A stretch of 34,445 bases of DNA from Acidobacteriota bacterium (GCA_016213725.1 JACQZS010000006.1:1-34445), one strand, 5' to 3'; counted from the stretch's first letter, positions 7,403 to 15,871 are shown. Notes: a model not told the origin generated them from the letters alone. A program made the numbers and translations.

Positions 7403-8530
7403 CTACCTGGTCTCCTGAATGCGCCCGTCGCTGGAGAGGGTGATGCGGCGGCCGCGCCACCAGGCGGTGCGCGAGAAGTAGCCGGCCAGCCAGACGGCGA
7501 AGGCCCACAGATCCCACAGCGGCAGGAACGGCGCGGCGAGCAGCGAAGGCCAGTGGCGCAGCACGAGGAAGCCGGAGACGGCGCCCATGGTGGAGCGCGC
7601 CAGCCAGAGCGCGGTGGCGGCGCCGACGTTGCCGGCGGCGAGGTTCGCCACGGCCCACACGCCGGCATGCGTAACGGGCAGGCCGAGATAGCCGCCGGGA
7701 CGCGAGACGCGGATGGTGCGCGCCCAGCGGAGCTGATGGCGCCACACGTCTTTCCAGCCTGGATCGGCCATGTGCGTATCGACCACTACCTCGCTCATGA
7801 TGCAGGAGCGGCCCAGCGCATGGATGCGTTTGGCGAGCTGGTAGTCGTCGGCGATGTATTCCTGGATGGCGGCGAAGCCGCCGATCGAGTCGAGGTCTGC
7901 GCGGCGGAAGCCGAGCGTGGAGCCGAGGCCGAACTCGTCGATGCCGACGAGCGGCGCGACGAGCGTGGAAGGAATGAAGTCCGTGGCGATGACGATGGAC
8001 TCGAAGAGGCCGGCAGAGGTGGACGAGGAAGCGCGGTAGAGGCAGGTGACCAAGCCGTTCTTGGGATTGGCGAGCTTCGCGGCAACGCGGCGCACGTAGT
8101 CCGCGGGGACTTTGATGTCGGCGTCGTTGACGATGAGGATCTCGCCGCGCGCTTCCCGGGCGAGATCGATGAGCGTGCCCACTTTGGCGTTGGGCGATTT
8201 GGTGGAGCAGACGACGAGGCGCGCCTGCGCGGCGGGATAGGCGGCGAAGGCCGCGCGGATGACGGGAAGGGCCGGGTCGTCCGAGTCCTGCACGCCGATG
8301 AGGAGTTCGTAGCCGGGGTAGTCCTGCGCGAGGTGCGAGCGGATGGCGGCGTCGAGCGCCTCATCGAGTCCGTGCACCGGCTTCAGGATGGAGACCGAAG
8401 GAGTGCAGGCGGCCAGGGGCTTGGCGCGGCGCATGCGCGAGCGCTCAACAAAGACGAGCGACGCCAGCAGCGCGATGGCCTGGTAGGCCAGGGCGGCGGC
8501 GGCGGGCAAGAGTAAGAGCAGCGGCAACAT
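7403..8530 (-). CDS. hpnI: HpnI-type (GT21, ceramide glucosyltransferase-like) hopanoid glycosyltransferase
   Basis: 375 residues. An N-terminal membrane helix (MLPLLLLLPAAAALAYQ) is followed by a GT-A domain: SVSILKPVHGLDEAL, VNDADIKVP (D136/D138, the metal-binding region), GFRRADLDSIGGF, IADDYQLAKRI (catalytic-type Asp) and HQLRWARTIR, close to the GT21 (Q/R)xxRW motif. Two or three hydrophobic helices close the protein. In other bacteria HpnI transfers N-acetylglucosamine to bacteriohopanetetrol. The identification is strengthened by hpnJ as first gene of the same operon. The start overlaps the stop of the small EamA-like gene by one base (TGATG). HpnK, the deacetylase that normally acts next, is not in this window. 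Confidence 0.82.
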   Translation of the reverse strand: MLPLLLLLPAAAALAYQAIALLASLVFVERSRMRRAKPLAACTPSVSILKPVHGLDEALDAAIRSHLAQDYPGYELLIGVQDSDDPALPVIRAAFAAYPAAQARLVVCSTKSPNAKVGTLIDLAREARGEILIVNDADIKVPADYVRRVAAKLANPKNGLVTCLYRASSSTSAGLFESIVIATDFIPSTLVAPLVGIDEFGLGSTLGFRRADLDSIGGFAAIQEYIADDYQLAKRIHALGRSCIMSEVVVDTHMADPGWKDVWRHQLRWARTIRVSRPGGYLGLPVTHAGVWAVANLAAGNVGAATALWLARSTMGAVSGFLVLRHWPSLLAAPFLPLWDLWAFAVWLAGYFSRTAWWRGRRITLSSDGRIQETR

Positions 8531-8844
8531 CAGTGCGAAAGGAGTGCGACGCCGGCGGCGACCAGAAGGGCGCCTGTCCAGCGTCGCTGAGTGACTCGTT
8601 CTTTTAGAGCAACCTTGGCGAGAAAGGTTTCCAGTACGAAGCTGGCGGCGGTGGCGGGGACGGCGAAGCTGAGGTCGGCGATTCTGAGCAGCTGCGTGAA
8701 GCAGAAGAACGACACGGCCATGAAGACGAAGGAGAAGGGGACCTTCCAGGAGGCGCCGCCGCGGCGCATGCCGTGGGATTGCAGCAGATCGGCGCAGGCG
8801 GTGGAGAGGACGATGCCGGCGACCAGCCACCATTGGAGCATCAT
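8530..8844 (-). CDS. Small EamA/SMR-like four-helix membrane protein, subunit B
   Basis: 104 residues, four hydrophobic segments: MMLQWWLVAGIVLSTACADL, PFSFVFMAVSFFCFTQLL, DLSFAVPATAASFVLETFLA and WTGALLVAAGVALL. This is the half-size drug/metabolite-transporter fold seen in SMR pumps and in the ArnE/ArnF flippase pair. It is coupled by ATGA overlap to the paralogous gene upstream and by TGATG to hpnI downstream, so the pair is embedded in the hopanoid operon. The two halves probably form a heterodimer. Moving a hopanoid precursor or glycosyl donor across the inner membrane is an inference from context. Confidence 0.75.
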   Translation of the reverse strand: MMLQWWLVAGIVLSTACADLLQSHGMRRGGASWKVPFSFVFMAVSFFCFTQLLRIADLSFAVPATAASFVLETFLAKVALKERVTQRRWTGALLVAAGVALLSH

Positions 8845-9209
8845 GATTCGGACTCCGGCGTGGAGGTGGTGGCGGTGAGCGCGGCGCCGGCGACGATCAG
8901 GATGGTGCCGGACCAGCGCGAGAGCGAGATCTGTTCGTGAAGGAAGACGGCGCCCATGACGGCGTTGAGCACGTAGCCGACGGCGGTGATGGGCAGCACG
9001 TAAGAGAGGTCTGCGCGGCCGAGCAGGCGGATGCGCAGCAGCGTCCAGGCGATCAACAGCACGATGCCGAGGATCACGAAAGGCTCGAGCAAGGACGAGA
9101 TGGGACCGGAGCCGGCGGGGGCGTGCTTCATGCCCCAACTGAGAGCGAAGTTGCCGATGACGTTGGCCAGCACCACCGCGGCAGTGAGAAGCAGGGTGGC
9201 CGGTTTCAT
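8841..9209 (-). CDS. Small EamA/SMR-like four-helix membrane protein, subunit A
   Basis: 122 residues with four hydrophobic helices (TLLLTAAVVLANVIGNFALSW, LEPFVILGIVLLIAWTLL, DLSYVLPITAVGYVLNAVMGAVFL, WSGTILIVAGAAL) and the conserved DLSY-x-LP-x-TA motif near helix 3 typical of EamA half-transporters; its partner has DLSF-x-VP-x-TA at the same place. It starts 7 bp after the hpnJ stop and overlaps subunit B by 4 nt. The C-terminal tail STPESES is hydrophilic. Because both members keep the motif and are strictly coupled, a heterodimeric transporter resembling ArnE/ArnF is likely. Its substrate is not visible from sequence. Confidence 0.77.
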   Translation of the reverse strand: MKPATLLLTAAVVLANVIGNFALSWGMKHAPAGSGPISSLLEPFVILGIVLLIAWTLLRIRLLGRADLSYVLPITAVGYVLNAVMGAVFLHEQISLSRWSGTILIVAGAALTATTSTPESES

Positions 9210-9216
9210 TGCGAGA

Positions 9217-10671
9217 CTAATCTCCGCTGACGGCGGCAGTGCGGCCGGCCTGCTGATCGGCGACGAACTGCTTGCGTTTGGAGCGGAGAGAGAGATACTC
9301 GCGGGCTTCCTTGTAGAGGCGCTTGACGTCGCCGTTCATGATGGCCTTGGAGACGACGCGGAAGGCGGCCTTGGGGCGGTAGTAGTACTCGTCGTAGAAG
9401 GTCTGGACGGCGTCGACGAGTTCGGCGCGGTCGAGGCCGGGGTGGATGATGTTGGGGAGCTGGTGTCCGCCCTCGTCGGTCATGGAGACGCCGAGCTGGA
9501 TGAGGCCGTTCTTCTGGGCGTGGTCGTAGAACTCGGTGCCGGGGTAGGGGTGGGCGATGGAGACCTGGATGGTCTCGCAGTCGAGTTCCTTGGCGAAGTT
9601 GATGGTGTTGCGGATGGACTGCTTGGATTCGCCGGGGAGGCCGACGATGAAGTCGGCGTGGATGGTGAGGCCGAGCTTGTGGGCGTCGCGGGTGAAGCGG
9701 CGGGCCATGTCGAGCGTGGCGCCCTTCTTGATGTTCTTGAGGATCTGGGCGTCGCCGGATTCATAGCCGACGATCATGAGGCGTCCGCCGGCGTCCTTCA
9801 TGGCGGAGAGGGTGTCGTAATCGGTGGTGACGCGCGAAGTGCAGGACCAGGTGACGCCGAGGGGGGCGAGCTTCTTGCACAGCTCGATGGTGCGGGCGCC
9901 CTTGTAGTTGAAGGTATCGTCGTCGAAGAAGATCTCTTTGAGGCCGGGGAAGTTCTCCTTGGCCCAGGCGACTTCGGCGACGACGTCGTCGACGGAGCGC
10001 AGGCGCCAACGGTGGCCGGAGTGGGTTTGGGGCCAGAGGCAGAAGGTGCACATGGCCGGGCAACCGCGGGAGGTATAGAGCGCGATGGCGGGGTTGAGGA
10101 GGAAGGGGACGTTGTAGCGGGTGAAGTCGAGGTCGCGCTTGTAGACCTTGGTGACCCAGGGGAGGGCGTCGAGGTTCTCGATGTAGGGAGCGTCGGGGTT
10201 GTGGACGAACTCGCCGTTGCGGCGGTAGGAGACGCCGGGGATTTCGGAGAGGGGCTTGCCGTTGGCGAAGTCGACGATCTGGTGGTCGAACTCTCGGCGG
10301 ACGACGAAGTCGATGGCGGAGTGCTGGAGGGCCTTTTCAGGCTCGACGGTGACGGGCGGGCCGACGAAGCAGACCTTGAGCTTGGGGTTGGAGTCCTTCA
10401 TCATCTCGGCCATCTTCACGTCGACGTGGAAGCCGGGGGTGGAGGTGAAGAGGACGAGGAGTTCGAACTGCTTGGCCATCTCGACGGTCTGCTCGATGGT
10501 GATCTTGTGCGGGGGCGCGTCGACCACCTTGGAGTCCGGCAACATGCCGGCGGGATAGCAAAGCCAGACGGGATACCAGTAGGATTCGATTTCGCGGGTG
10601 GCGGGCCAGCGCGAGCTCGCGCCGCCGTCAAAGCCCTCGAAGGAGGGTGGATTCAGAAAGAGAGTTCGCAT
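9217..10671 (-). CDS. hpnJ: HpnJ, B12-binding-type radical SAM protein of hopanoid side-chain modification
   Basis: 484 residues, typical HpnJ length. It opens with MRTLFLNPPSFEGFDGGASSR, characteristic of HpnJ. The N-terminal ~170 residues form the cobalamin-binding-like domain; the radical SAM cluster motif is CPAMCTFC (C204, C208, C211), followed by DDDTFNYKG and a TIM-barrel. HpnJ is implicated in contracting the hopanoid-bound amino sugar to a cyclopentane (the bacteriohopanetetrol cyclitol ether). GGAGG lies 8 nt before the ATG. It heads a four-gene operon (hpnJ, two EamA halves, hpnI). The presence of hpnI and hpnJ without hpnK suggests the deacetylase is encoded elsewhere. Confidence 0.9.
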   Translation of the reverse strand: MRTLFLNPPSFEGFDGGASSRWPATREIESYWYPVWLCYPAGMLPDSKVVDAPPHKITIEQTVEMAKQFELLVLFTSTPGFHVDVKMAEMMKDSNPKLKVCFVGPPVTVEPEKALQHSAIDFVVRREFDHQIVDFANGKPLSEIPGVSYRRNGEFVHNPDAPYIENLDALPWVTKVYKRDLDFTRYNVPFLLNPAIALYTSRGCPAMCTFCLWPQTHSGHRWRLRSVDDVVAEVAWAKENFPGLKEIFFDDDTFNYKGARTIELCKKLAPLGVTWSCTSRVTTDYDTLSAMKDAGGRLMIVGYESGDAQILKNIKKGATLDMARRFTRDAHKLGLTIHADFIVGLPGESKQSIRNTINFAKELDCETIQVSIAHPYPGTEFYDHAQKNGLIQLGVSMTDEGGHQLPNIIHPGLDRAELVDAVQTFYDEYYYRPKAAFRVVSKAIMNGDVKRLYKEAREYLSLRSKRKQFVADQQAGRTAAVSGD

Positions 10672-10710
10672 TCCCAGGGCCTCCGCCCTTGTTTCAGGGA
10701 CGGAACTTCC

Positions 10711-10732
10711 ATTGTATCAGGCGCATTAATGC
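10711..10732 (-). promoter_or_regulatory. Candidate hpnJ promoter -10 with adjacent 10-bp palindrome
   Basis: On the minus strand TACAAT (10716-10711) is a five-of-six match to a sigma70 -10 box, about 40 nt before the hpnJ ATG. Immediately upstream is the perfect palindrome GCATTAATGC (10732-10723), lying in the spacer. No good -35 box is seen at 17 nt, so the promoter may need an activator or the palindrome may be an operator. Assignment is by pattern only. Confidence 0.4.
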
Positions 10733-10745
10733 AGGCGCGCCGGAA

Positions 10746-11273
10746 TTAGTGGATGGTGCCAGGGCCGTAGAGCGTGACGAGGGTGGAGATGACGGCGACG
10801 GCGGCGACGCCGGCGGCGATCCAGAGCCAGGGAATGCGGCGGGTTTGAGGAGCCGCGGCGGAGACGGGCTCGGGCGCCGGCGCAGCGGCGGGATCGATGT
10901 CGGCGGCGTGCTGGATGTCCGCGGCAGCGGTGAAGACCGGGGCGTAGCCGCCGGAGGGGATGGAGATGCGGAAAGCGTGCTGGGCGCCGTCGGTCTCGTA
11001 GAACTGCTGGAGCCGTTTGCGGAGGCGGTGGACCTCGACGCGGACGATGGCGTCTTTCTTCTGGTCGAAAGAGTCGGGGCGGCCGAGGGCGTGGATGGCG
11101 ATGTCATACTCGCGGATGCGATCAGTCTCTCCAGCGAAGTGGCGCTCACAAACGTAAGCGAGGAAGCGGGAGAGAGAAGGCGCGCGGCTGAAGAGGGGAG
11201 AGGCGAGCAGGGCCTGGACTTCGGCCTGCTGTGCGGCGGTTTCAGGAGAAGTAGGAATGCTAACGGTATCCAT
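10746..11273 (-). CDS. Short acidobacterial winged-helix membrane protein (possibly C-terminally truncated regulator)
   Basis: 175 residues. Residues ~25-115 match a DNA-binding-like domain common in Acidobacteria: SPLFSRAPSLSRFLAYVCE, IREYDIAIHALGRPDSFDQKKDAIVRVEVHRLRKRL and FRISIPSGGYAPVF. After an Ala/Pro-rich linker comes one membrane helix (PWLWIAAGVAAVAVISTLVTLY) and then only GPGTIH before the stop. Family members usually continue into a larger periplasmic or tetratricopeptide region, as in CadC-like one-component regulators, so this copy is either a minimal form or truncated. The target genes are unknown; hpnJ lies 74 bp downstream on the same strand. The 200-bp upstream region holds several small dyads. 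Confidence 0.7.
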   Translation of the reverse strand: MDTVSIPTSPETAAQQAEVQALLASPLFSRAPSLSRFLAYVCERHFAGETDRIREYDIAIHALGRPDSFDQKKDAIVRVEVHRLRKRLQQFYETDGAQHAFRISIPSGGYAPVFTAAADIQHAADIDPAAAPAPEPVSAAAPQTRRIPWLWIAAGVAAVAVISTLVTLYGPGTIH

Positions 11274-11364
11274 GACAATTACTGGGTCTGGCCTGCCGCC
11301 GCGTACGGGGCGACGGGGTACCGGCTGGAATCATATAACATTTTGGGGTCTGAGTGTAACCGGC

Positions 11365-11414
11365 CTTTGCAAAGACGTAACGCGAGCTAACCTGTTAGAC
11401 CCACTAATAAGTGG
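11365..11414. promoter_or_regulatory. AT-richer upstream region with three short dyads
   Basis: The gap 11274-11473 separates the winged-helix gene from the JAMM-aminotransferase gene and is AT-richer than its surroundings. It holds CTTTGCAAAG (perfect, 11365-11374), CTAAC-CT-GTTAG (11387-11398) and CCACT-AATA-AGTGG (11401-11414). The clustering of three symmetric sites in 50 bp suggests regulator binding upstream of the winged-helix gene, perhaps autoregulation. No convincing -35/-10 pair was identified. Confidence 0.3.
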
Positions 11415-11473
11415 TGTATATAGATCCAGGATAGGAGAGTAGGGCTGCGCCCACCGTGGGAAGAGGCGGGGGG

Positions 11474-13093
11474 CTAGGTGGTGAGGATGGAGAGAGCCTG
11501 GGCGAGGATAGGGCGTTCGACGGCGTAGCAGAGGCGAATGGCGGACTCGCCGCCGGGGCCGAAGGCGATGCCGGGGGCGAGGCCCAGTTTGGTTTCGAGG
11601 AGGAGGCGGCGGCAGTATTCGAAGGAATCCTGGAGGCCTGCGACCTGGGGGAAGAGATAGCCGGCGCCGTCGGGCTGGGGGACCTGGATGTCGGGGCGGC
11701 GGCGGAGGGCTTCGAGGCTGAAATCGCGGTTGGATTTGTAGAGGGCGAGCATTTCGCGGACGGCGGGTTCGCCGTCGCGGAGGGCGGTTTCGGCGGCGCG
11801 CTGGGCGAAGGCGGGGGCGGAGGAGATGATGAATTCGTTGAGTTTGGTGGCGCGGTCAGCGAAGTCGGCGCGGGCGACGATCCAACCGACGCGCCAGCCG
11901 GTCATGCAGTAGGCCTTGGAAAACGACTGGACGACGAAGACGCTGTCTTCGCGGGTGGCGAGGCGGAGGATGGAGGGGGCGGGTGTGCCGAGGGGCGCGG
12001 AATCGGGGTAGTAGAGGCGTTCGTAGACTTCGTCGGCGAGGAGCCAGAGGCGGTGGCGGCGGGCGAACACGAGGAGCGCCTGCTGATCGGCGGGGGTGGC
12101 GACCCAGCCGGTGGGGTTGGACGGCGAGGTGTAGATGAGGAGGCGGGTGCGAGGGGTGAGGAGGGAATCGAGGAGGTCGAAGTCGATGTGGTACCGTCCT
12201 TCGGAGAGGGTGAGGGGTGCGAGGCGCACCGCGGCGTTACACATGGCGGGGATGGAGATTTGATTCTGCCAGGCGGGGGTGAGGACGATGGCCTCGTCGC
12301 CGGGATCGAGGGCGCAGCGGATGCCGAGCTGGAGGGCCTGGACTCCGGAGGCGGTGACGACGATTTCGCGGCTGGGGTCGATGGTAACGCCGTGGAGTTC
12401 GGCGTACTTGGCGGCGATAGCCTGGCGGAGGGAGGGGAGGCCGGCGTTCTCGGTGTAATACGTGAAGCCGTCGGCGAGGGCTTTCTGGGCCGCGTCCTTG
12501 ATGAAGGCGGGGGTGGGGAGATTGGATTCGCCGAAGTACAAACGGAGGACGCCGTCCATGGCCATGGCGATGTCGGCAATCTCGCGGATGCGGGAGTGGG
12601 GGACGGCGAGGGCGGTGGCTGCGACCTTGGCCGATATCTCTGGCGCCTGCATCTTCTCAGGGTAGCTGAGGGAGATTTCGCGGGCTTGCGTTTCGTCCAC
12701 GCGGAAGGCTTTGGCGTGCTGGAATGCGCCGTTTTGGAGGGAGAGAACGAGGTGGGTGGAGTGGGCGTGCGCGTGGGCGAGATCGGTGGGAGAGAAGTAG
12801 GCGGAGCGATTGGGATGGGAGTGGAAGTAGGCGAGGACGTGGAGGCCGCGGGCGCGGGCGCCACGTTGGGTATCGAAGAGGAGCTGGGTGCCGATTTCGT
12901 AGCGTTTAGTTTGGTCGCCCTGGTGGACATTGGGGGCCAGGACGGCCTCGGTGATGTGGAGGTTGGGGCCGAGCGGGGGTGGGCCGAGGAGGATGCCGCA
13001 GGCTTCGTTCGGAAAACAGGCACACGTATGGCGCAGCACGTCATGCCAGGGTGTGGGGTCGAGGTGGAGCATGGGGTTTTTGGGTATTGTCAC
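11474..13093 (-). CDS. Fusion of JAMM/MPN+ metalloprotease (M67) and class I PLP aminotransferase
   Basis: 539 residues. Residues ~12-140 form a JAB1/MPN+ peptidase: E30 in NEACGILLG and the full zinc motif H91-S-H93-x7-S101-x2-D104 (FHSHPNRSAYFSPTD). Bacterial relatives such as Mec+ cleave C-terminal adducts from sulfur-carrier proteins. Residues ~150-539 are a fold-type I aminotransferase: YTSPSNPTGW (N326), LLADEVYERL (D354) and SFSKAYCMTGWRVGW with the PLP lysine K393. The frame is continuous, with no stop or shift at the junction. The GTG start at 13093 is chosen because it overlaps the upstream stop as GTGA; an ATG at 13072 is an alternative, and an internal ATG at 12652 could yield the aminotransferase alone. 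Both active sites look intact. Confidence 0.88.
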   Translation of the reverse strand: MTIPKNPMLHLDPTPWHDVLRHTCACFPNEACGILLGPPPLGPNLHITEAVLAPNVHQGDQTKRYEIGTQLLFDTQRGARARGLHVLAYFHSHPNRSAYFSPTDLAHAHAHSTHLVLSLQNGAFQHAKAFRVDETQAREISLSYPEKMQAPEISAKVAATALAVPHSRIREIADIAMAMDGVLRLYFGESNLPTPAFIKDAAQKALADGFTYYTENAGLPSLRQAIAAKYAELHGVTIDPSREIVVTASGVQALQLGIRCALDPGDEAIVLTPAWQNQISIPAMCNAAVRLAPLTLSEGRYHIDFDLLDSLLTPRTRLLIYTSPSNPTGWVATPADQQALLVFARRHRLWLLADEVYERLYYPDSAPLGTPAPSILRLATREDSVFVVQSFSKAYCMTGWRVGWIVARADFADRATKLNEFIISSAPAFAQRAAETALRDGEPAVREMLALYKSNRDFSLEALRRRPDIQVPQPDGAGYLFPQVAGLQDSFEYCRRLLLETKLGLAPGIAFGPGGESAIRLCYAVERPILAQALSILTT

Positions 13094-13776
13094 AGAGGTT
13101 CACGGGTGCGGTCCAGGGGGCGCTTGGTGCGAATGAGGGGCCGGGGATGCGCCGCGAGCTGGCGAGGCGGGGGGAAGTTGGGTTCGTTTTGCAGCGGGCC
13201 GGCGATCATCGCGTGGATGGTGTTGATGGCGGCGCGGGTTTCGGCGGCAGCCTGTTGCTGGGCCTGGGCGGCCTGCTGTTTCTGCCGGGCGGCGGCGCGG
13301 TCGCGGTGCTCCCAGAGGAGGTGGAGGGCGCGCTCGTACTGGCGGCGGAACATGGTTTCGTAGCGCTGCAGGAGCGGCAGGACGGTGGACTTGTCGGAGA
13401 GCGTGCGGACGGCCTCGGCCTGGAGTTCGAAGTTGCCGAGGCCGGGGGAGCCGAGGTCGTGGACGATTAGTTTCTGGACCAGGTCGGCTTCCATGCCGCG
13501 GACGCGGCGGAGCCGGTGTTGGGCGTTGGCCATTTCCATGATGAAGTGCATCTCGGTGGGGCCCTGGGGGTTGTATTCGGCGACGTAGTCGTCGCGGAGT
13601 TCGGTGAACTCATCAGGAGATTCGAAGTAGAGAAGCGCCGTTTGGGTGAAGAAGTCGTGCTTGCGGGCGTTCTGGGAAGAGTTCTGTTTGCCCGAGGCTG
13701 TTTTGGGGCCGCGGGATTTCGAGCCGTTCAGGCGCGCCTGTTCGGACCGGGAAAGTTTCGAGTTGAATTCGGGCAT
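13090..13776 (-). CDS. Acidobacterial conserved hypothetical protein ('NGSKSRGPKT' family)
   Basis: 228 residues, no signal peptide or membrane segment. The basic N-terminus LSRSEQARLNGSKSRGPKTASGK plus SSQNARKHDFF is a hallmark of a family found in many copies in Acidobacteria and Planctomycetes. The middle is helical and charged (DDYVAEYNPQGPTEMHFIMEMANAQHRLRRVRG), with a Gln/Ala-rich coiled-coil region (~165-195). The tail NEPNFPPPRQ...IRTKRPLDRT is the low-complexity ending often seen in the family. Function is unknown; the basic head suggests nucleic-acid binding, but nothing proves it. Its stop overlaps the JAMM-aminotransferase GTG by 4 nt. Confidence 0.75.
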   Translation of the reverse strand: MPEFNSKLSRSEQARLNGSKSRGPKTASGKQNSSQNARKHDFFTQTALLYFESPDEFTELRDDYVAEYNPQGPTEMHFIMEMANAQHRLRRVRGMEADLVQKLIVHDLGSPGLGNFELQAEAVRTLSDKSTVLPLLQRYETMFRRQYERALHLLWEHRDRAAARQKQQAAQAQQQAAAETRAAINTIHAMIAGPLQNEPNFPPPRQLAAHPRPLIRTKRPLDRTREPL

Positions 13777-13954
13777 AATGCTGCTCCTCGGACACCAAGT
13801 ATAGAGTGGCGGGAAAAGCGAATGTTGGTATGTTGTTGATTCTACTTATGAATAGAGCTGTGACTGGGGCTGTTGTGGGGGGCGATTTGTTGGGGGGGCT
13901 CGCTGGGGAAGCCCAAACCTACGGTCGGGGACTGGTGGGGGCTGGAGAGCGGCG

Positions 13955-15871
13955 CTAAGTCGTGGTGGTGGTGGCGCGGGCGATGGCGTCGAGGTCGTAG
14001 ACGGAGCCGGCCCAGGTGCCTCCGCTGAGGTGCTGGAGGAGAGCCCAGAGGCGGGTGTCGTCGGGGAGCTGGGGGTCGGGGGCGAGGTCGGCGCGGGGTT
14101 GGCGGGCGTCGAGATCGACGTTGAGGACGTTGATGGCGCCTTCGAGGGTGTTGCGGTCGATGGTGATTTCGATGGTGTCGCCGTCAAGGAGTCTGCCGGT
14201 GGGGCCTCCGGCCAAGGCTTCGGGGGTGACGTGGCCGATGCAGGCTCCGGTGGATACGCCGGAGAAGCGGGCGTCGGTGATGAGGGCGATGTGTTTGCCG
14301 TAGGAGATGTGTTTCAGCGCCGATGTCAGTTGGTAGACCTCTTCCATGCCGGAGCCTAGGGGGCCGCGGCAGATGAGGACGATGATGTCGCCGGGTTGGA
14401 TGGCGCCGGATTTGACGGCTTCGATGGCGTCGAGTTCGCGGGTGAAGACGCGGGCGGGACCCTTCTTTCTGTAGACGCCGTCGGGGTCGATGACGGACGG
14501 GTCGATGGAGGTGGATTTGATGACGGAGCCGCCGGGGGCGAGGTTGCCGGTGGGGAAGCAGACGGTGGCGGTGAGTCCTTTGGCCTGGGCGGCGGCGGGG
14601 GTCATGATGACGTGGTCGGGGTGGATGCCGTCGCGTTCGCTGAGAGTTTTGCGGAGGGCGGCGCGGCGTTCGGATTGTTCCCACCAATTGAGGTTTTCGT
14701 CGAGGGTGGCGCCGGAGGCGGTGAGGACCTTGGTGTTGAGGAGGCCGGCGCGGCGGAGGTGGAGCATGACTTCGGGGACGCCGCCGGCCATGAAGACCTG
14801 GACGGTGGGGTGGTTGGCGGGGCCGTTGGGGAGGCAGTCGACGAGGCGGGGGATGAGGCGGTTGACGCGGACCCAGTCGGCGACGGCGGGGCGGGAGAGG
14901 CCGGCCGAGAAGGCGACGGCGGCGAGGTGCATGATGAGGTTGGTGGAGCCTCCGAAGGCGGCGTGGAGGACGAGGGCGTTCTCGATGGAGGCCTGGGTGA
15001 GGATTTGGTTGAGGGGAAGGTTTTGTTCGTCGAGGAACTGGAGGGCGCGGGCGGAGCGGCGGGCCATATCGAGCCAGATGGGCTGGCCGGAGGGGGCGAG
15101 GGCGGCGTGGGGGAGGGTGAGTCCGAGGGCTTCGGCGACGACCTGAGAGGTGGCGGCGGTGCCGAGGAACTGGCAGCCTCCGCCGGGGGAGGCGCAGGTG
15201 TGGCAGAGGGCTTCGGCGGCTTCGTCGAGGGTGACTTCGCCGACGGAGAAGCGGGAGTTGATGGATTGGATTTTGCCGGCGTCCTCGCCCTTGGTGGGCA
15301 TGAGGGTGACGCCGCCGGGGACGAGGATGCCGGGGAGGGAGGAGGATCCGGCGAGGGCCATCATCATGGCGGGGAGGCCTTTGTCGCAGGTGGCGACGCC
15401 GAGGACGCCGCGGCGGGTGGGGAGGCAGCGGATGAGGCGGCGGAAGATGGTGGCGGCGTCGTTGCGGAAGGCGAGGGAGTCGAACATGCCGGTGGTGCCT
15501 TGCATGCGGCCGTCGCAGGGGTCGGAACAATAACCGGCGAAGGGGATGGCGTGGAGGGCGTCGAATTCGCGGGCGGCGGCGTCGACGAGGAGGCTGACTT
15601 CCCAGTGGCCGGTGTGATAGCCGAGGGCGATGGGGGAGCCGTCGGGGGCGCGGAGGCCGCCGTGGGTGGAGAGGATGAGGTATTCGGGGGCGCCGAGCTT
15701 TTCGGGGGGGAGGCCCATGCCGGCGTTGAGGGCCCAGCCGAAGAGGTGGCCGGAGGGCCAGTGGCGGAGCTGGTCGGCGGTGATGGGGAGGGCGCCGGCG
15801 GGTCCGGGTGTGTGGGAGGGGAAGGAGAAGAGGGAGGGGTCGGCGGAATCGAAGATGTTGGAGGCGGGCAT
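13955..15871 (-). CDS. YjhG/YagF-family (IlvD/Edd) dehydratase, probable D-xylonate dehydratase
   Basis: 638 residues. It shares long blocks with E. coli YjhG/Yag[99 protein letters not shown] and [13 protein letters not shown]. Cysteines in CSDPC, TCDKG and the CHTC/GGGC region serve the Fe-S cluster of the family. The reaction is dehydration of an aldonate such as D-xylonate to the 2-keto-3-deoxy acid. The start at 15871 ([12 protein letters not shown]) is preferred because it aligns with the YjhG N-terminus; the frame extends upstream to 15967, but that part translates the inverted repeat and low-complexity DNA. No other pentose genes are adjacent. Confidence 0.9.
   Translation of the reverse strand: MPASNIFDSADPSLFSFPSHTPGPAGALPITADQLRHWPSGHLFGWALNAGMGLPPEKLGAPEYLILSTHGGLRAPDGSPIALGYHTGHWEVSLLVDAAAREFDALHAIPFAGYCSDPCDGRMQGTTGMFDSLAFRNDAATIFRRLIRCLPTRRGVLGVATCDKGLPAMMMALAGSSSLPGILVPGGVTLMPTKGEDAGKIQSINSRFSVGEVTLDEAAEALCHTCASPGGGCQFLGTAATSQVVAEALGLTLPHAALAPSGQPIWLDMARRSARALQFLDEQNLPLNQILTQASIENALVLHAAFGGSTNLIMHLAAVAFSAGLSRPAVADWVRVNRLIPRLVDCLPNGPANHPTVQVFMAGGVPEVMLHLRRAGLLNTKVLTASGATLDENLNWWEQSERRAALRKTLSERDGIHPDHVIMTPAAAQAKGLTATVCFPTGNLAPGGSVIKSTSIDPSVIDPDGVYRKKGPARVFTRELDAIEAVKSGAIQPGDIIVLICRGPLGSGMEEVYQLTSALKHISYGKHIALITDARFSGVSTGACIGHVTPEALAGGPTGRLLDGDTIEITIDRNTLEGAINVLNVDLDARQPRADLAPDPQLPDDTRLWALLQHLSGGTWAGSVYDLDAIARATTTTT

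Noticed and set aside
5175-7900. Replication origin at the skew switch
   Set aside because: No dnaA, gidA, parAB or clustered DnaA boxes and almost no intergenic DNA; kept only as a skew observation.
9031-10749. 572-codon + strand frame over hpnJ
   Set aside because: Low-complexity Gly/Val/Asp translation antisense to hpnJ, with no ribosome site or domain.
11450-11460. CCCACCGTGGG as a transcription terminator after the winged-helix region
   Set aside because: The one-base centre cannot form a usable hairpin loop and no T-run follows.
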